A DNA stretch of 64,000 nucleotides, taken from contig NC_030988.1 of assembly GCF_000149955.1 (NCBI RefSeq), forward strand, positions 2,997,355 to 3,061,354, given 5' to 3'. Positions within the stretch are counted from its first letter, which is position 1. Each line of letters begins with the position of its first letter. Positions 21,421 to 32,904 of the stretch are shown in pieces. The notes beneath the pieces were generated by a model, which had not been told where the DNA came from, searched no databases, and saw only the letters and a program-made list of their open reading frames with translations. The stretch is from Fusarium oxysporum f. sp. lycopersici 4287 (taxonomy: Eukaryota; Ascomycota; Sordariomycetes; Hypocreales; Nectriaceae). Both the position numbers and the translations under genes were made by a program.

Positions 21421-23532
21421 CTATATTAAGCTTATCTCCTTCGTTGATATTTCGTCTCCAGGATACCAACTATACAAATACGTATCTTTTAGCTCCCCAA
21501 ACAGACCTACCCTTTCGGCGGTTTCTTCGCACCGTTCGACAACTAGAATGGCAGGGAGAGAGAAACCTCCATTCCAGTGCCCTTTAATAGGGCCCAAAAG
21601 GATCCCTTCCCATGTCTCAGTCTCCAACTTGTGCGCAAAATCTGGGTTTGATTTTGGATCTTTGGATAGATGTATCGGTGCGTATAATGGTACCGATTCT
21701 TTGGATCGTGGCTTGGCAAATGGAAGTTCGGCAATGTATTCCGTGGAGTACTGTTCACTGGGCTGCGCACGCCGGACTCTGAACCGTAATACTTTGGCTC
21801 GAATTAGGATGCCATGAGCTAGACCGAGCAGTCCAATAGCCGGCCTTCGTTGATACTCGTCCCATCCCATGAATGTGCCGTTCTGTGATTCAATCTGCAC
21901 GTGAAGGTAGGGCTTTTCAGCACGGAAATAATCCATATACCTCGCGTAGCTGAGATACTTCATCTCACCCTCCCAGCCAGCCCAAGAATAACTTGGGAAC
22001 TGAACCCTTCGACGCGCAGGCTGCAAATGATACCAGGAAAACCCAAAAAAAAGCCCCTCTACACTGGGTCGTCCTGGAGGCACGGGAAGAATAGGCACCC
22101 CCCAATGATGACTGAACGGCCATGGAACACAAGACTTGCGGAAAGTTTCCAAGGTGCCAAGCATAGCATTGAGGGTGTCTGAATCGTACGTAAGGCGTCG
22201 CGTAGAATATTCCTCTATGCAAGGGATAACGTCCTTTGGGTGAAGTCCAGTGACCCGAAAGGGAAAATATCCAGGTGAGATGCTGTGCCTGAACTTGTTC
22301 TTGTTTTTGGTATGAAGAATTTCTAGAGGTTTGGAGATTGCTTCGCAGCAATGCATGCCACAGCATTCAAAGTAAACCTGGTGGTCCGTGAAAACAAGTC
22401 GCTTTTTCGAAAGGAGGCCTTCTTGATAAGTCCACCCACGGGTTGCCCACACTGAATCCTTGATGAGGTGATGAGAGTCTTTGAGGGTGGTTACAAGGCA
22501 AAGACTCCCAGTTTGTGTGAGTTTCTGGGGAATCCTTGGTGTTCCCAGGACTCCCGGTAGTCCGAATGAAGGCCCGTCACCCGCAGCGGCAATGATAGTC
22601 AAGTAAGCACCAGCGTATACGCGGTCCATTCGGCGGATCTGTTCGTGTTTCTCCTGAGCGTCTTGCGGAATACAGTATCTGTCGACCCACAAATATTCGA
22701 AATTTAACTCTTTCGTGACACTGATCGCATCCTTTATGACTTTCGGTATAGATTCTGCGTTGATGTGACTATCGTGAAGTGATCGAAGAGGCTCATGAGA
22801 ATCAGGCGGACCCCACACGTAGCTGAGTGCAACGTATTTGCATGCCTTTGGTGCTGGTATGATAGGAAATAGCCGTTCTCCCTTACAGTCGATAACTCGC
22901 AGTGAAATGGCATCTCCTTCAATCACAGGAGAACATGCCTTTCTATGGTACTTGCTGCAGAAGTTTAGCCAGCTTCGAACGATGTCGAAGTCGATTCGAT
23001 GTGGATTGATATGGCGGGCTTGAATTCCTCTGCTAGAAGAAGCCATTGGATCCAAAGAACAGATATAACCGGTCTCTCTTGCAGTTTTCTGTATTTCCTT
23101 CCATGATCCCTTGGACTGGCAATCATCGCTGCGAATGACAGCAAGACAGGTTGTGTCTTCAATGTTTGGTATATCTGTGACCGAAGAGTCCCGATTTAGG
23201 GCAAAAGTCCGGATGTTAGAGAATGCATGAAGGCAGAAACTGGCGCAAGCAGGCTTGGTGCTGTGGGTGAGTTTGGGCCGCATATCGACAAGGAAGCAGC
23301 ATATTGGGCATGTAGCAGAAGAAGGAACCATTGTCAGATGATCCAACTTCGAAATACAACGACCGCCAGGCTGCGTACTTCTAGTCTTGAACGCCGTACG
23401 AAAATCGATCGACGCGCATCGGGAACAAACGACATCCTGCTTATTGGATGTATGGAGGGTCGAGTTTAAATCCAGCATATTCGAAAGCTGACTGATTGTC
23501 AAATTTCGTGCCTTTTTCCGAGCAGGCTCCAC
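21421..23532 (-). CDS. HET-domain (heterokaryon incompatibility) protein
   Basis: The 703-residue single-exon frame starts MEPARKKARNLTISQLSNML. A Cys-rich N-terminal part (CSRCASIDF, CPICCFLV) precedes the HET domain: KYVALSYVWGPPDSH (about 235-250), NFEYLWVDRYCIPQD (about 285-300) and DRVYAGAYLTIIAAAGDGPS. The block RGWTYQEGLLSKKRLVFT follows. These are the three conserved HET blocks. HET proteins trigger cell death when genetically different hyphae fuse; the domain has a TIR-like fold. Another frame continues upstream (to 23764) with plausible coding character, so an additional 5' exon cannot be excluded. It lies between the MULE and an NLR gene. Confidence 0.88.
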   Translation of the reverse strand: MEPARKKARNLTISQLSNMLDLNSTLHTSNKQDVVCSRCASIDFRTAFKTRSTQPGGRCISKLDHLTMVPSSATCPICCFLVDMRPKLTHSTKPACASFCLHAFSNIRTFALNRDSSVTDIPNIEDTTCLAVIRSDDCQSKGSWKEIQKTARETGYICSLDPMASSSRGIQARHINPHRIDFDIVRSWLNFCSKYHRKACSPVIEGDAISLRVIDCKGERLFPIIPAPKACKYVALSYVWGPPDSHEPLRSLHDSHINAESIPKVIKDAISVTKELNFEYLWVDRYCIPQDAQEKHEQIRRMDRVYAGAYLTIIAAAGDGPSFGLPGVLGTPRIPQKLTQTGSLCLVTTLKDSHHLIKDSVWATRGWTYQEGLLSKKRLVFTDHQVYFECCGMHCCEAISKPLEILHTKNKNKFRHSISPGYFPFRVTGLHPKDVIPCIEEYSTRRLTYDSDTLNAMLGTLETFRKSCVPWPFSHHWGVPILPVPPGRPSVEGLFFGFSWYHLQPARRRVQFPSYSWAGWEGEMKYLSYARYMDYFRAEKPYLHVQIESQNGTFMGWDEYQRRPAIGLLGLAHGILIRAKVLRFRVRRAQPSEQYSTEYIAELPFAKPRSKESVPLYAPIHLSKDPKSNPDFAHKLETETWEGILLGPIKGHWNGGFSLPAILVVERCEETAERVGLFGELKDTYLYSWYPGDEISTKEISLI

Positions 23533-24655
23533 GTGATTTGCTAAAGATGTACTCAGCTATCTCGAATATAGAAGTCTGGACAATGTTCAAACCTAAGACA
23601 TAGTCTGTTGAGCGTTTCTTATTTGACATATCTTCAAGGATCTCAAGCGTTGTTGAAGGGAGAATGTCATTAAGCTCCATTAGCTGGAACAAGGCGGTAG
23701 GGTGCTGCGCCTGCTGAAATATTGTGGTATTCGGCCGGCGAGGAACGTTGTGGCTTGCCGTCAAAGTCGCAAAGGGCCTATTATAACGCTACTTATACCA
23801 GATGATAATGACGATGATGGTGGTGATGGTGCTGGTGGAGATGGTGGAGGTGGTGGTGGAGTAAAGTGTTGAGAAAGCTGAACTGCGATATTCAGCAATG
23901 CCTTGAGTCGCGGTGGCGGAGCTTTATCGTGTTGGTTGGCCTACCGTGTGATGCCAAGCTCGGTCTCCACTATTGTAGGCGGTAGCTGAAAGTCACGGTT
24001 GCCATGCAGATGCAGTTGACAGGGTAAGTTAGCTATATCTGGTAGTACACTGAGATAGAGGAGAGAAAGGAGTGTGAGGCGAGGATCAGGGTTATAGTAA
24101 TTTTTCTAAGTAGTAGATTACTATTTACTAATGCTGCAGGTAAAGTACTTTAAGCAGATTAAATGCAATGGATACACGCAATTGTTTTTACTAACACGTC
24201 GGTCTTCCCTAACTCTGTGTTGTAGTGAGGGATTTTCTTTCCCTATGATACTCTCTGCATTGCTTAGAAGAATGCCCTGGCTGAACGCCGGGGGCTGTAT
24301 TTCCCTCATTAGCAATGGAAAGGCATAGGCCCCGCCAGGGCTATGATGAGGCGAGGCAATAGTTATTGGTGGGAAGGGCTGCTTACGTGTCATGGCTTGA
24401 AAGTCTGTATTGGATTGGCTCAGAAATTAGTATGCGTGCCTAGCTGCCTGATTGACCGCCGATTAGGCTGACATCACATTGCGCCACCAAGAATGAACTG
24501 GAAAATGACCAAAGGGTTGTTCAATAGCCCTAGTCACAACTGCTATGCCTCGTTCACCGTTTACTTATATTTACCCTCGAGGCCTGAAAAACCGGTCTGT
24601 GAATCTCTTATGCCTTAGTTCTGAGATTCAGCGAGGGATCAATTCTCCCTCCAAC
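23533..24655. other. Intergenic; includes a GGT/GAT microsatellite at 23801-23861
   Basis: This is the divergent promoter region between the HET gene and the NLR gene. It contains an imperfect GATGGT-type trinucleotide repeat of about 60 bases. No RNA gene or convincing coding sequence was seen, apart from the possible HET 5' exon (up to 23764). Confidence 0.5.
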
Positions 24656-27600
24656 ATGTCAGTTTTAGTCTCCCCCCAGGGGTATAATCTAAGTGACGAT
24701 TTATTTATTTCTGCCAAAAATGCCTTCATCGATTCTCTGCCTGCAGACACAAAGGTAGATTTCAAACAATGCAGAACTTCAACAGAGCTTCTCGAGGAGG
24801 CGGAACAATTCAACTCTTTCCGATCCAACAGGAAGCTCTACGCAAAGCCTCTAGAAAATCTGAAAAGGTTCAGCGACCATCTTGAACCTTATTTCAATAT
24901 TATCGGAATTGCAATTTCGTCCAATCCAGATGCTGCAGCTCTCGTCTGGAGTGCTATCCGCCTCATCTTGAAGGTACAGAACCGTGGATAGTGCTATTCC
25001 TAACACTACTGTACCTAAATGAGCTGAGCTAACTACTTGGGTACTGAACATTAGCTTGCTAGCAACTTCGGTTCTTTTTTTGACAAACTGTCAGAATTGC
25101 TGGATGACTATGGCCAAAAGCTGCCACGTTTTCAAGAGATTACCAACTTGGCACAGGGCAAGTGCAGCGATGGGTTTCGCTCCACTCTGAAAAACATATA
25201 TATGGACCTATTCGAACTCTTCACGGCTATTGCACAAGTCTTCACCAAAAAGGATGGTTGTAAGTAAGGCCTATCAAAGCTTCTCCATACCCAAATACTA
25301 TTTTTAACCTTCAACGCCATTTAGCTCTCCAGTCCGCCCCAATTGTCGCGTGGAAGCTCTCGTGGCAACCTTTCCACATACGATACCAGAACTTCCTGGA
25401 CCGGCTGCAAAAACACACAATTGCCTTTGATGACGAACGAAAGTTTCTGCAACTGACAGTAGCGATGGAATCACAATCCCTCCAGGAACAGCACCATCAG
25501 TTGACCAAAGAGTATTTTGCCTTAGTTGAGGAATCCAAGTCTCGATGGGATACGAATAAAAGAGGTAGGATTATTCGCAAAATCCTTCCAGCCCCGTACG
25601 TACTAATTAGATACCGTTTACTAGATGACACGATCCGCGAAATAACTAAATGGGTGAATCCGCCTACCGATCAGCATGCGAAGTGGCCTTATGATGAGGC
25701 AAAACAACAGCATCTACCAGGCACTTCCCAGTGGATTCTTGAGGACAACACCTTCACCACATGGATAGCAACTGATAGCGCTTCTGGAGATGTCAACTCT
25801 TCCTACACAAATCTTCTTTGGATCAAAGGTAGAGTTATCCCCATAGAACGCATCCCTCCCCTTTCCAAGCGGACCAAGCCTGCAAGGGAAACAAGATATA
25901 CTAATATTTTGGCTTACGACAGGGAACCCCGGCACTGGGAAAACTGTCCTTGCAACTGAGGTTTTGCATAGGCTCCAAACGAGATCCTGGACCAAAGACC
26001 AGCCACATGCTACAGCGTCCCATTTTTTTTCCTTCAGATATGATGTGACCCGATGTCTCCGGTCCGCTTGGAGTACGCTCGTATCGCAGCTTTTCCGACA
26101 GCTTCAAAACTGGGATGAGATTGTAGATCAGTTTGCATTTATCATGGTCAAATCGGAGCATCAGTACGCCACATCTGCAGAACTGATTGCCCTACTCCAT
26201 GTCATTGCACTGAGAGTCCCAAATTTGGTCCTCCTTCTTGATGGGATTGATGAATGTGAGGATCCAGAGAACGTCATTACAACACTAGCACATTCTCAGG
26301 AAGGGACAGAGGCAAAGGCAGTTATTCTGAGCAGACCCAACATTCAGTTCTTGCATGATCGCCTAGACCGTGTCCCACATATTCATCTCACGCGCGAGAA
26401 AGCGAAGTTGGACATTCAAACCTATATTCGCTATCGACTACAAGGATTTAAACCAAGCCAATTCCCAGCAAGATGTTCTCACGATTGGATTGAGGCAAGA
26501 ATAATGAGAGGAGCAAACGGTATCATTCTCTGGGCGAAATTGATGTTCAACTATCTCCAATTGGATCTGGGTCCTGAGGATCGGGAAACTGCTATCGAGT
26601 CACTCCGGCAACAGGAGGAAATGACAGATATGTATATCCGTATACTCAACTACATCGCTACGAGACACGAAAAATATCGTTCCACTGCACGACGCATATT
26701 TTCTTGGCTGTCTTTTCCAACTCGATATCTCTCTGAAGACCAGCTGTGGGAGGTCACTTATTGCATTGGCAGGTTGTCAGAACCTCCTGGTCTACGATCC
26801 GACCCATCGCCTACCGAAGCGCAAAGATCAGATTTCCATAAGTCTGTGATCATGATATGCGGCTGTCTTGTCGAGAGGATCGGGGGACAGTATCACTTGG
26901 TGCACCAATCCGTCGTGGAATTCTTTTGGTCAGGATTCAAGGAACCCAAATGTCAAAATCCCGTTCTTCTACAGTTTTTACCGACACCTTCACAAGCTCA
27001 CAATGATCTTGCTACAGAAGACGACATTGACGATCACAAAGTGGAGACTTTCACGCTAGGAGAATCGGATGGGATGACATCACCATTGGTCGAAGAAGTG
27101 TTGGAACTGCTATTCGGACTGATTATGGAGTTCAGTACCGAAGAATACATAGATGGGCGACCGGCGTCGACCCTGTTGGTATATTTTAGAAGAGTCCTTA
27201 TCTGAGGCCCTCGGATTCCCTCCAGCAGATATCAAATCATTTCTCCAGCTTCTTCAAGCACTGGACAAATTTACTTCTACGAAGTTAACCCTAAACACTT
27301 GGGTAGAAATTCAGTATTTGGTGGCCAGTGACATCTCGCATCTTGACGGCATCTTAGAATGGCTCAACGTTGTGAATGGACTATCCGTGAGTGATTTACG
27401 ACTGCCGAACAAGTTCCGGGACCTCCCAAACACGCTTCAAAGATTTGTTTCGGAGTTCTCGCACCTCGAGACCCAGTGGGGTCCCACCCTCCGGAAAAAG
27501 CCCCATGAAATCTGGGGTGACGTGACGGCATTTTTCAAGACGGAGTTTCTTGCGCGAACAAAAGCGGTGTTTATCAGCTCTATGGCCCCCTCTAGTTTCG

Positions 27601-29286
27601 GGGACGATACGCTAGGCTCGGAGCCACTGGCCACGTGTAGCCGCGACTCTGCAGGCTCGGGTAGTCAGACGGAACGACTCGCTTGTCTCAATGTCTGGCC
27701 CAGCAGGTTCGTCATGGAAAACCGTACATCCCGCACTAGATACTTCCAGCTGCTAATTTTGGTGCAGAAAGTTTCAAGAAGCTGTGTCGGGCAAGAACGC
27801 AGCAAGTGGTTTAATTAAGCCGGAGGCATGCTCAGGCTGGGTTGCCCAGTACGAAGTTTATGACACCAAGCCACTAGAGGCTGTCAAAATTCACGATATT
27901 CGAGTTCCCCTAAACGATGACGAGGTTTTTGAGCACGTGCAGTCTTCCCTTGAATATCGGAAAACTGGACAGAACAAAACAACTGTTCAGAAAGAATGGA
28001 GCCTTACGTTTCCAATTGCCATCAGTCCGAATCTAGATATGCTAGTTATTCTTCGAAGCGTCTGCTTTCTTGAAAATGTCACTCCCGTCCTCGGCAATGA
28101 TGGTGACCGCGCAACATCAACTACCACGTTCAAATTTGTCTCCCTTCGCCAGAATTCTCAGCTCACTGAAGCTTCCATCACGAAAAGAAGCAGCCGTGCA
28201 AGACTGCCTCGTGAAGCCCAGTCACAGTTACGGGTGACAGAGTCATACTGTTACAAATTTAACCACGACGGCCGTTATCTGCTTCGAGAAAAGTCTCGGT
28301 GTCTCCCTACTTTATTTCAAATCAAGACCACATCGGACTTTCAAACATATGAGTTGCAGGTCACCTATATAGATCAGCAGAAACTGAGTTGCTCCGTCAT
28401 TAATCAATATCGACCTCCAGGTAGCATGACGACCATTCGTGCTTGCAGCTTTCATCCAACCTTACCCCTGCTTCTCTTTTACACGACTTGTCTGGGGCAA
28501 TGTCAGCTTGTCTTCCTCTGGAGCTTCAATAACAATACCTCACATCGGTATCAACCCGAGGCTTCACGAAATCAGCTCTTCAACTTGTGGTCGCCATGTC
28601 AGCAGAAATCCGGAATCGAGAGCGTTGACTTCTCGACCACGGGCAACGAGATTATCATTGGAACCCGACATTCACCGAACCCTGAAGTTGTGGATCTCCA
28701 GACCGATGAATTTTATGATCGTATCCGAGCCCAGAACCTCGAGAAGCAGATCGGGCATGAAATTGTCGTTAGAGGGACGCGGTCACAGGACCTGCAGCAA
28801 ATTTCATCTACTACCTCATCACTGGGATACTTAACAAGCGTGGAAGGAATGCAACTCAACTCGCAGCAAGCCCTTGTTGTTGGCTCTTCATCCTATCACC
28901 TTGACATGAGTATTACGGAAAGTCATAATGCGCTCCAAATGAAGCATACCGTATCCGGTGCAGTTCAGGCGAAGCAAGACATCCTATCCTTTCCAAATAC
29001 TTGCAAAGTCGATAATAGTATCAAGGCGGTTGTAACACAGTCTAACTCCGCGCCCGATACTGCCAAAATCGTCCTACACCAAGATGCACCCCCATTTTAC
29101 GACTTAGGAAAAACAGCGAAATCAATACCAATGGTGTCTTTCCCCATGGTAGTTCATAAGTCTATCAATGCAATGCAACCCCCGAGATACCAGACTGGAA
29201 CAGATGGGAGGAAGCGTCGTGGATCAGAAGTCGATTATAATAGAGGTAACCGTCGGAAACTCGAGGATGTTGATTCTGGCAATTAG
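24656..29286 (+). CDS. DUF7708-like NACHT NLR-like protein (six exons, 1424 aa)
   Basis: Exons 24656-24973, 25055-25259, 25325-25828, 25923-27134, 27190-27706 and 27768-29286 join in frame. All introns are GT-AG; the last has a good branch site (TGCTAAT). The fourth intron (27135-27189, 55 bases) is inferred to repair an apparent frameshift and is the least certain. The N-terminal part has NPDAAALVWSAIRLILKLAS followed by NFGSFFDKL, typical of the DUF7708 domain of fungal STAND proteins. Walker A is GNPGTGKT (about 343-350, formed by splicing). Walker B is LVLLLDGIDECED, followed by VILSRPN. The 500-residue C-terminal part looks like a degenerate beta-propeller, without canonical WD motifs. 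I chose the ATG at 24656; an in-frame ATG at 24545 would add 37 poorly conserved-looking residues. A likely role in non-self recognition is inferred from the family. Confidence 0.85.
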
Positions 29287-29307
29287 CGCGAGATCTAATT
29301 TAGTATA

Positions 29308-30867
29308 ACGTACATGATAAGAGAATGGACCAGAAAAGTGAGTGGACCAACTATACTGTGTAACGTGTTTGATAAGTGAGTGGGTCAGACAAGTAAGTGA
29401 GTCACTGCACTGTATAGTATTAAAAAACCTACCCTATAGTATCCTTTTATTCTAAATAAAATAGATAAAAGTCAACTCTCCCCTGTAAAAATTCTTTCTT
29501 GGCACGCACTGTTAGTGCACTGTTAGGAGCGGGATTTTCTACGGGCTACTCGGCCACACAATACTGCGGGGACGCCATCGGCTCCCTAACAGCAGTTTTC
29601 AGAGAAGGAATTTTGGAGAGTTCACCTTCTCTGACAACACCTTTGTCGGATCTAATGGCGGCACCTCAGAACCAGAACGCCTTAGATATCGGAGGACGGT
29701 GCCCGTGGCATCGGTAGCGACATCCTCCCGATCAACGACGCCGATTGCGATGGGTTTTTCCCCTTTGAAGGCAAGCCGCACCGCCGGCCTCTGATTCCTT
29801 CCCAAGGTTTTTCCCTGCCGCCACGACAGTCGACTACGAGCTACAACTTGGTTACTGGAGATTGTGGACTGCGTCAGCAGATGTAGTGATGCGTGAGAGA
29901 ATTCTGGTCGGTGGAAAAAGTTCGACAATAGATTGCCCCCGAACCCGCTGACGGGTGACGGGCTTGAGAAATACAGCACCTTTTGTGCCATTGGTATGCT
30001 GGATGGTGAAGGAAGCGGGGTTTCCCTGTACCTAGCTAGCTCAGCACGTCTTTTGCTCCAGTAGGAGATCTGGCTTCGTTACAGCCACCCAGACGAAAAA
30101 TATACAAACAAACAAACAAACAAACAAAATAGATAAAAGTTTAAAAAAAATACTTTTAAGAATAGTATAATTAACCTTATTATAAAATATTTTTTTAAGA
30201 TTTTTAGCTATTTTATTTTATATAGTAAAGCTTAATTATACAGTATAAAATACAGTATAAATAGGTTTTAACGTTTATAGCTATATAGAATTTTTCTAAA
30301 AATCTTAAAAAATTTATATAATATATTTTAAGACTTATATATAGGCTACTAAAATTACAGCCAATTTAGGCTTAGTTTGAATTTTTAAAGAATTTTTTAA
30401 ACCCCGGATTTAAGGTGGAAATAAGATTGACTCACTCACTTGGATGACCCACTCACTTATCAAACACGTTACCTTAAACACTAAACTTTAAATTTCTTAA
30501 AACATGCTATTTAAGTCTAAAATGTAAGTAGGGATATTTTTTAAGTATCTAACTTAAAATCGTGCATGTAAGTATTTTCCCAGGACTTTTTAAAAATATA
30601 GCTAGTTAGTAAAATTTAAAAGTCTTAAAAAAGACAGTGCGAATAAGATTTTTTAATTTTATTCTTAAGTAAAAGTTTTTCAGAGTTTTAAACACTTAGT
30701 TATATAAAATATATTATCCATTTAATATACCCTGTAAGTGTTAGCTTCTGGTAAGTTAATTCTGATTTTTAAAAGCTTATTAAAGATACTAGATCTCAAG
30801 GTGTAAATGCTAAGAAATTAATTTTTGGTCCACTCACTTTTCTGGTCCACTTGCTTATCATATACGT
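29308..30867. mobile_element. Fot-type MITE-like element A, interrupted by element B
   Basis: The ends are ACGTACATGATAAG at 29308 and CTTATCATATACGT ending at 30867, with TA on both outer sides (29306-29307 and 30868-30869). The subterminal sequence is GAGAATGGACCAGAAAAGTG on the left; the right carries the matching GGTCCACTCACTTTTCTGG. Without element B only about 450 bases remain and no transposase is encoded. It begins 22 bases after the stop of the NLR gene at 29286. Confidence 0.75.
29363..30469. mobile_element. Fot-type non-autonomous element B, inserted in element A
   Basis: The ends are ACGTGTTTGATAAGTGAGTG (29363) and the complementary CACTCACTTATCAAACACGT ending at 30469, flanked by TA on both sides. 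The interior has a GC-rich part (29480-30090) with short open frames of unknown origin, possibly a captured host segment. An AT-rich, RIP-like part follows, including an (AAAC)n run at about 30102-30127. No transposase is present. Confidence 0.75.
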
Positions 30868-31020
30868 TAGCTAGTTTTTGCTTTAAATAATAAACTGTTT
30901 AAGATTAACGTACATGATAAGCGTGCGCAACAGATAAGCGTGCGCAACAAAAATCTCAACCTTCTCAAGATAAATCATAATAAAAACATAATATATTATC
31001 TGATTAATTAAAATCAATTA

Positions 31021-32881
31021 ACGTACATGATAAGCAAGTGGGCCATCCAAGTAAGTGGGCCAAAAATCCCTCACCTTGCAACATTTCTATCTAATCAGAT
31101 AATTCTCAACCACCAAGCATGCCGAACTCTTCTACTGAGGCTAGAATGCTTCTTGCACTTCAGGCCCTTCAAAATAACCCCAAACTAAGTGTCCGACGCG
31201 CTGCAGATACATATGAAGTTCCTCGCAATACCTTACGTCGCCGCCAGAATGGCATTCAATCACGACGCGATACTACCCAGAAATCACGCAGACTATCTAA
31301 TCTAGAAGAAGAAATAGTAGTTCACTTTATTCTCGACCTAGATTCGCGAGGGTTTCCTCCGCGACATTCTTTTATTGAAGAAATGGCCAATTCTCTCCTC
31401 GCTGACCGCAAGGCACCACCCGTTGGCAAGCGCTGGGCTCATAACTTCGTTAAACGACAACCAGAGCTCAAGACGCATTTCTTTCGTAAATATGACTACC
31501 AGAGGGCCAAATGCGAAGATCCAACTATTATTCGAAACTGGTTTAAGCTCGTACAGAACACAATCGCGAAGTATGGTATCCAATCAGAGGATATCTGGAA
31601 CTTTGATGAGACTGGCTTTATGATGGGTGTTATCTCAAGCGGCATGGTCGTCACAGGTTCAGAAAGGCTTGGAAGACCAAAATCAGTGCAGCCTGGGAAT
31701 CGTGAATGGATTACAGTCATTCAAGCGATTAATGCGGAAGGCTGGGCGATCGAGCCGTTTATCATTGGAGCGGGCCAATATCACCTTGCCAACTGGCATG
31801 AAGAACCTACCCTCCCAAACGGCTGGGTTATTGCAACGAGCCAAAATGGCTGGACAAACAATGAACTAGGTCTTGAGTGGCTAAAGCACTTCAACCGATG
31901 CACAACTGACCGATCAGTTGGTTCTTATCGTCTTCTGATCCTTGATGGCCACGAAAGTCACCACTCCGTCGCTTTTGAGAAATATTGCCAGGAGAATAAT
32001 ATCATCACGCTCTGTATTCCGGCTCATGCGTCTCATCTACTTCAGCCTCTTGATATCGGGTGCTTTGGGCCACTAAAGAAGGCATATGGTCGAGAAATAG
32101 AGCATCTGATCAGATGCTCTATAACCTATATTTCGAAGACTGAGTTCTTTCCCGCCTTCCACGCCGCCTTCCAAGCCACTATAACCGAAAAAAATATCAA
32201 AGGGGGTTTTAGAGGAGCTGGGCTTGCTCCTTTTAACCCGGAAAGCGTGATCTCAAAGCTTGATATGAAGCTGCGGACTCCAACGCCTTCCGAGGAGGTT
32301 GCTGAACCCTTAACCCCATGGGTTTCAAAGACCCCAAAGACAGTTCTTGAGGTCCAATCTCAATCTGCTTACTTACAGAAACGAATCAGAAGACATCATA
32401 GCAGCTCTCCAGAGTCACTTATTCAAGCTGTGAAGTGTTTTGAGAAGGGAACAAGCACAGTCATGCATAAGCTAGCCTTAGTAGAGGCTAGGATGAATGA
32501 CCTTGAACAAGCAAATGAGATACTTAGTCGACGCCGAAGGGCAAAAAGAACTCGATTACAGAAAGGAGGGGTGATGACTGCAGGGGAATCAAGGCAAGTA
32601 GTTGATCAGATGGATGTAGATGCGCAGGTAGTGGCCGAATCGTCGAGAAGTAGTGGTCAAGAAAGGTCGGCGCGACCGGGCGTTCGGCGCTGTGGTGTAT
32701 GCGGAAAGACTGGGCATAATGCAAGGACCTGTCAGGTAGTGATTGAGACGTCTAGAGGAGAGTATAGCGAGTAGTTCTAATTAATTAGATAGCTTGTGGT
32801 GTTTTTATTTTAGTTTTTACCTTAAGGGTATACAAGAAGTGGCCCACTTACTTGGATGGCCCACTTGCTTATCATACACGT
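31021..32881 (+). mobile_element. Fot-type transposon D, complete, inserted in element C
   Basis: The ends are ACGTACATGATAAGCAAGTG (31021) and CACTTGCTTATCATACACGT (ending 32881), with flanking TA (31019-31020 and 32882-32883). The repeats continue with GGCCATCCAAGTAAGTGGGC on the left and its complement on the right, giving two spaced copies of AAGTGGGCC. It encodes one intact transposase. Confidence 0.88.
31119..32774 (+). CDS. Fot/pogo-type transposase of element D (551 aa)
   Basis: An uninterrupted frame from the ATG at 31119. The N-terminus has a Psq-like helix-turn-helix (KLSVRRAADTYEVPRNTLRR), then a CENP-B type second DNA-binding domain (about 55-120). The DDE domain has the three Asp blocks IWNFDETGFMMG, LLILDGHESHHS and LLQPLDIGCFGPLKKAYGRE, as in Fot elements. 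Unusually, a CCHC knuckle CGVCGKTGHNARTC is added at the C-terminus. All catalytic residues are present, so the protein may be active and could act on related MITEs in the window. No intron is evident. It would act in the nucleus by cut-and-paste at TA targets. Confidence 0.9.
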   Translation: MPNSSTEARMLLALQALQNNPKLSVRRAADTYEVPRNTLRRRQNGIQSRRDTTQKSRRLSNLEEEIVVHFILDLDSRGFPPRHSFIEEMANSLLADRKAPPVGKRWAHNFVKRQPELKTHFFRKYDYQRAKCEDPTIIRNWFKLVQNTIAKYGIQSEDIWNFDETGFMMGVISSGMVVTGSERLGRPKSVQPGNREWITVIQAINAEGWAIEPFIIGAGQYHLANWHEEPTLPNGWVIATSQNGWTNNELGLEWLKHFNRCTTDRSVGSYRLLILDGHESHHSVAFEKYCQENNIITLCIPAHASHLLQPLDIGCFGPLKKAYGREIEHLIRCSITYISKTEFFPAFHAAFQATITEKNIKGGFRGAGLAPFNPESVISKLDMKLRTPTPSEEVAEPLTPWVSKTPKTVLEVQSQSAYLQKRIRRHHSSSPESLIQAVKCFEKGTSTVMHKLALVEARMNDLEQANEILSRRRRAKRTRLQKGGVMTAGESRQVVDQMDVDAQVVAESSRSSGQERSARPGVRRCGVCGKTGHNARTCQVVIETSRGEYSE

Positions 32882-32904
32882 TACTATATCAATTTTCAGT
32901 AGTC

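Noticed and set aside
27153..27818. Frameshift in the NLR gene at 24.7-29.3 kb
   Set aside because: A 55-base GT-AG intron (27135-27189) restores the frame and family-like sequence, so a mutation need not be assumed.
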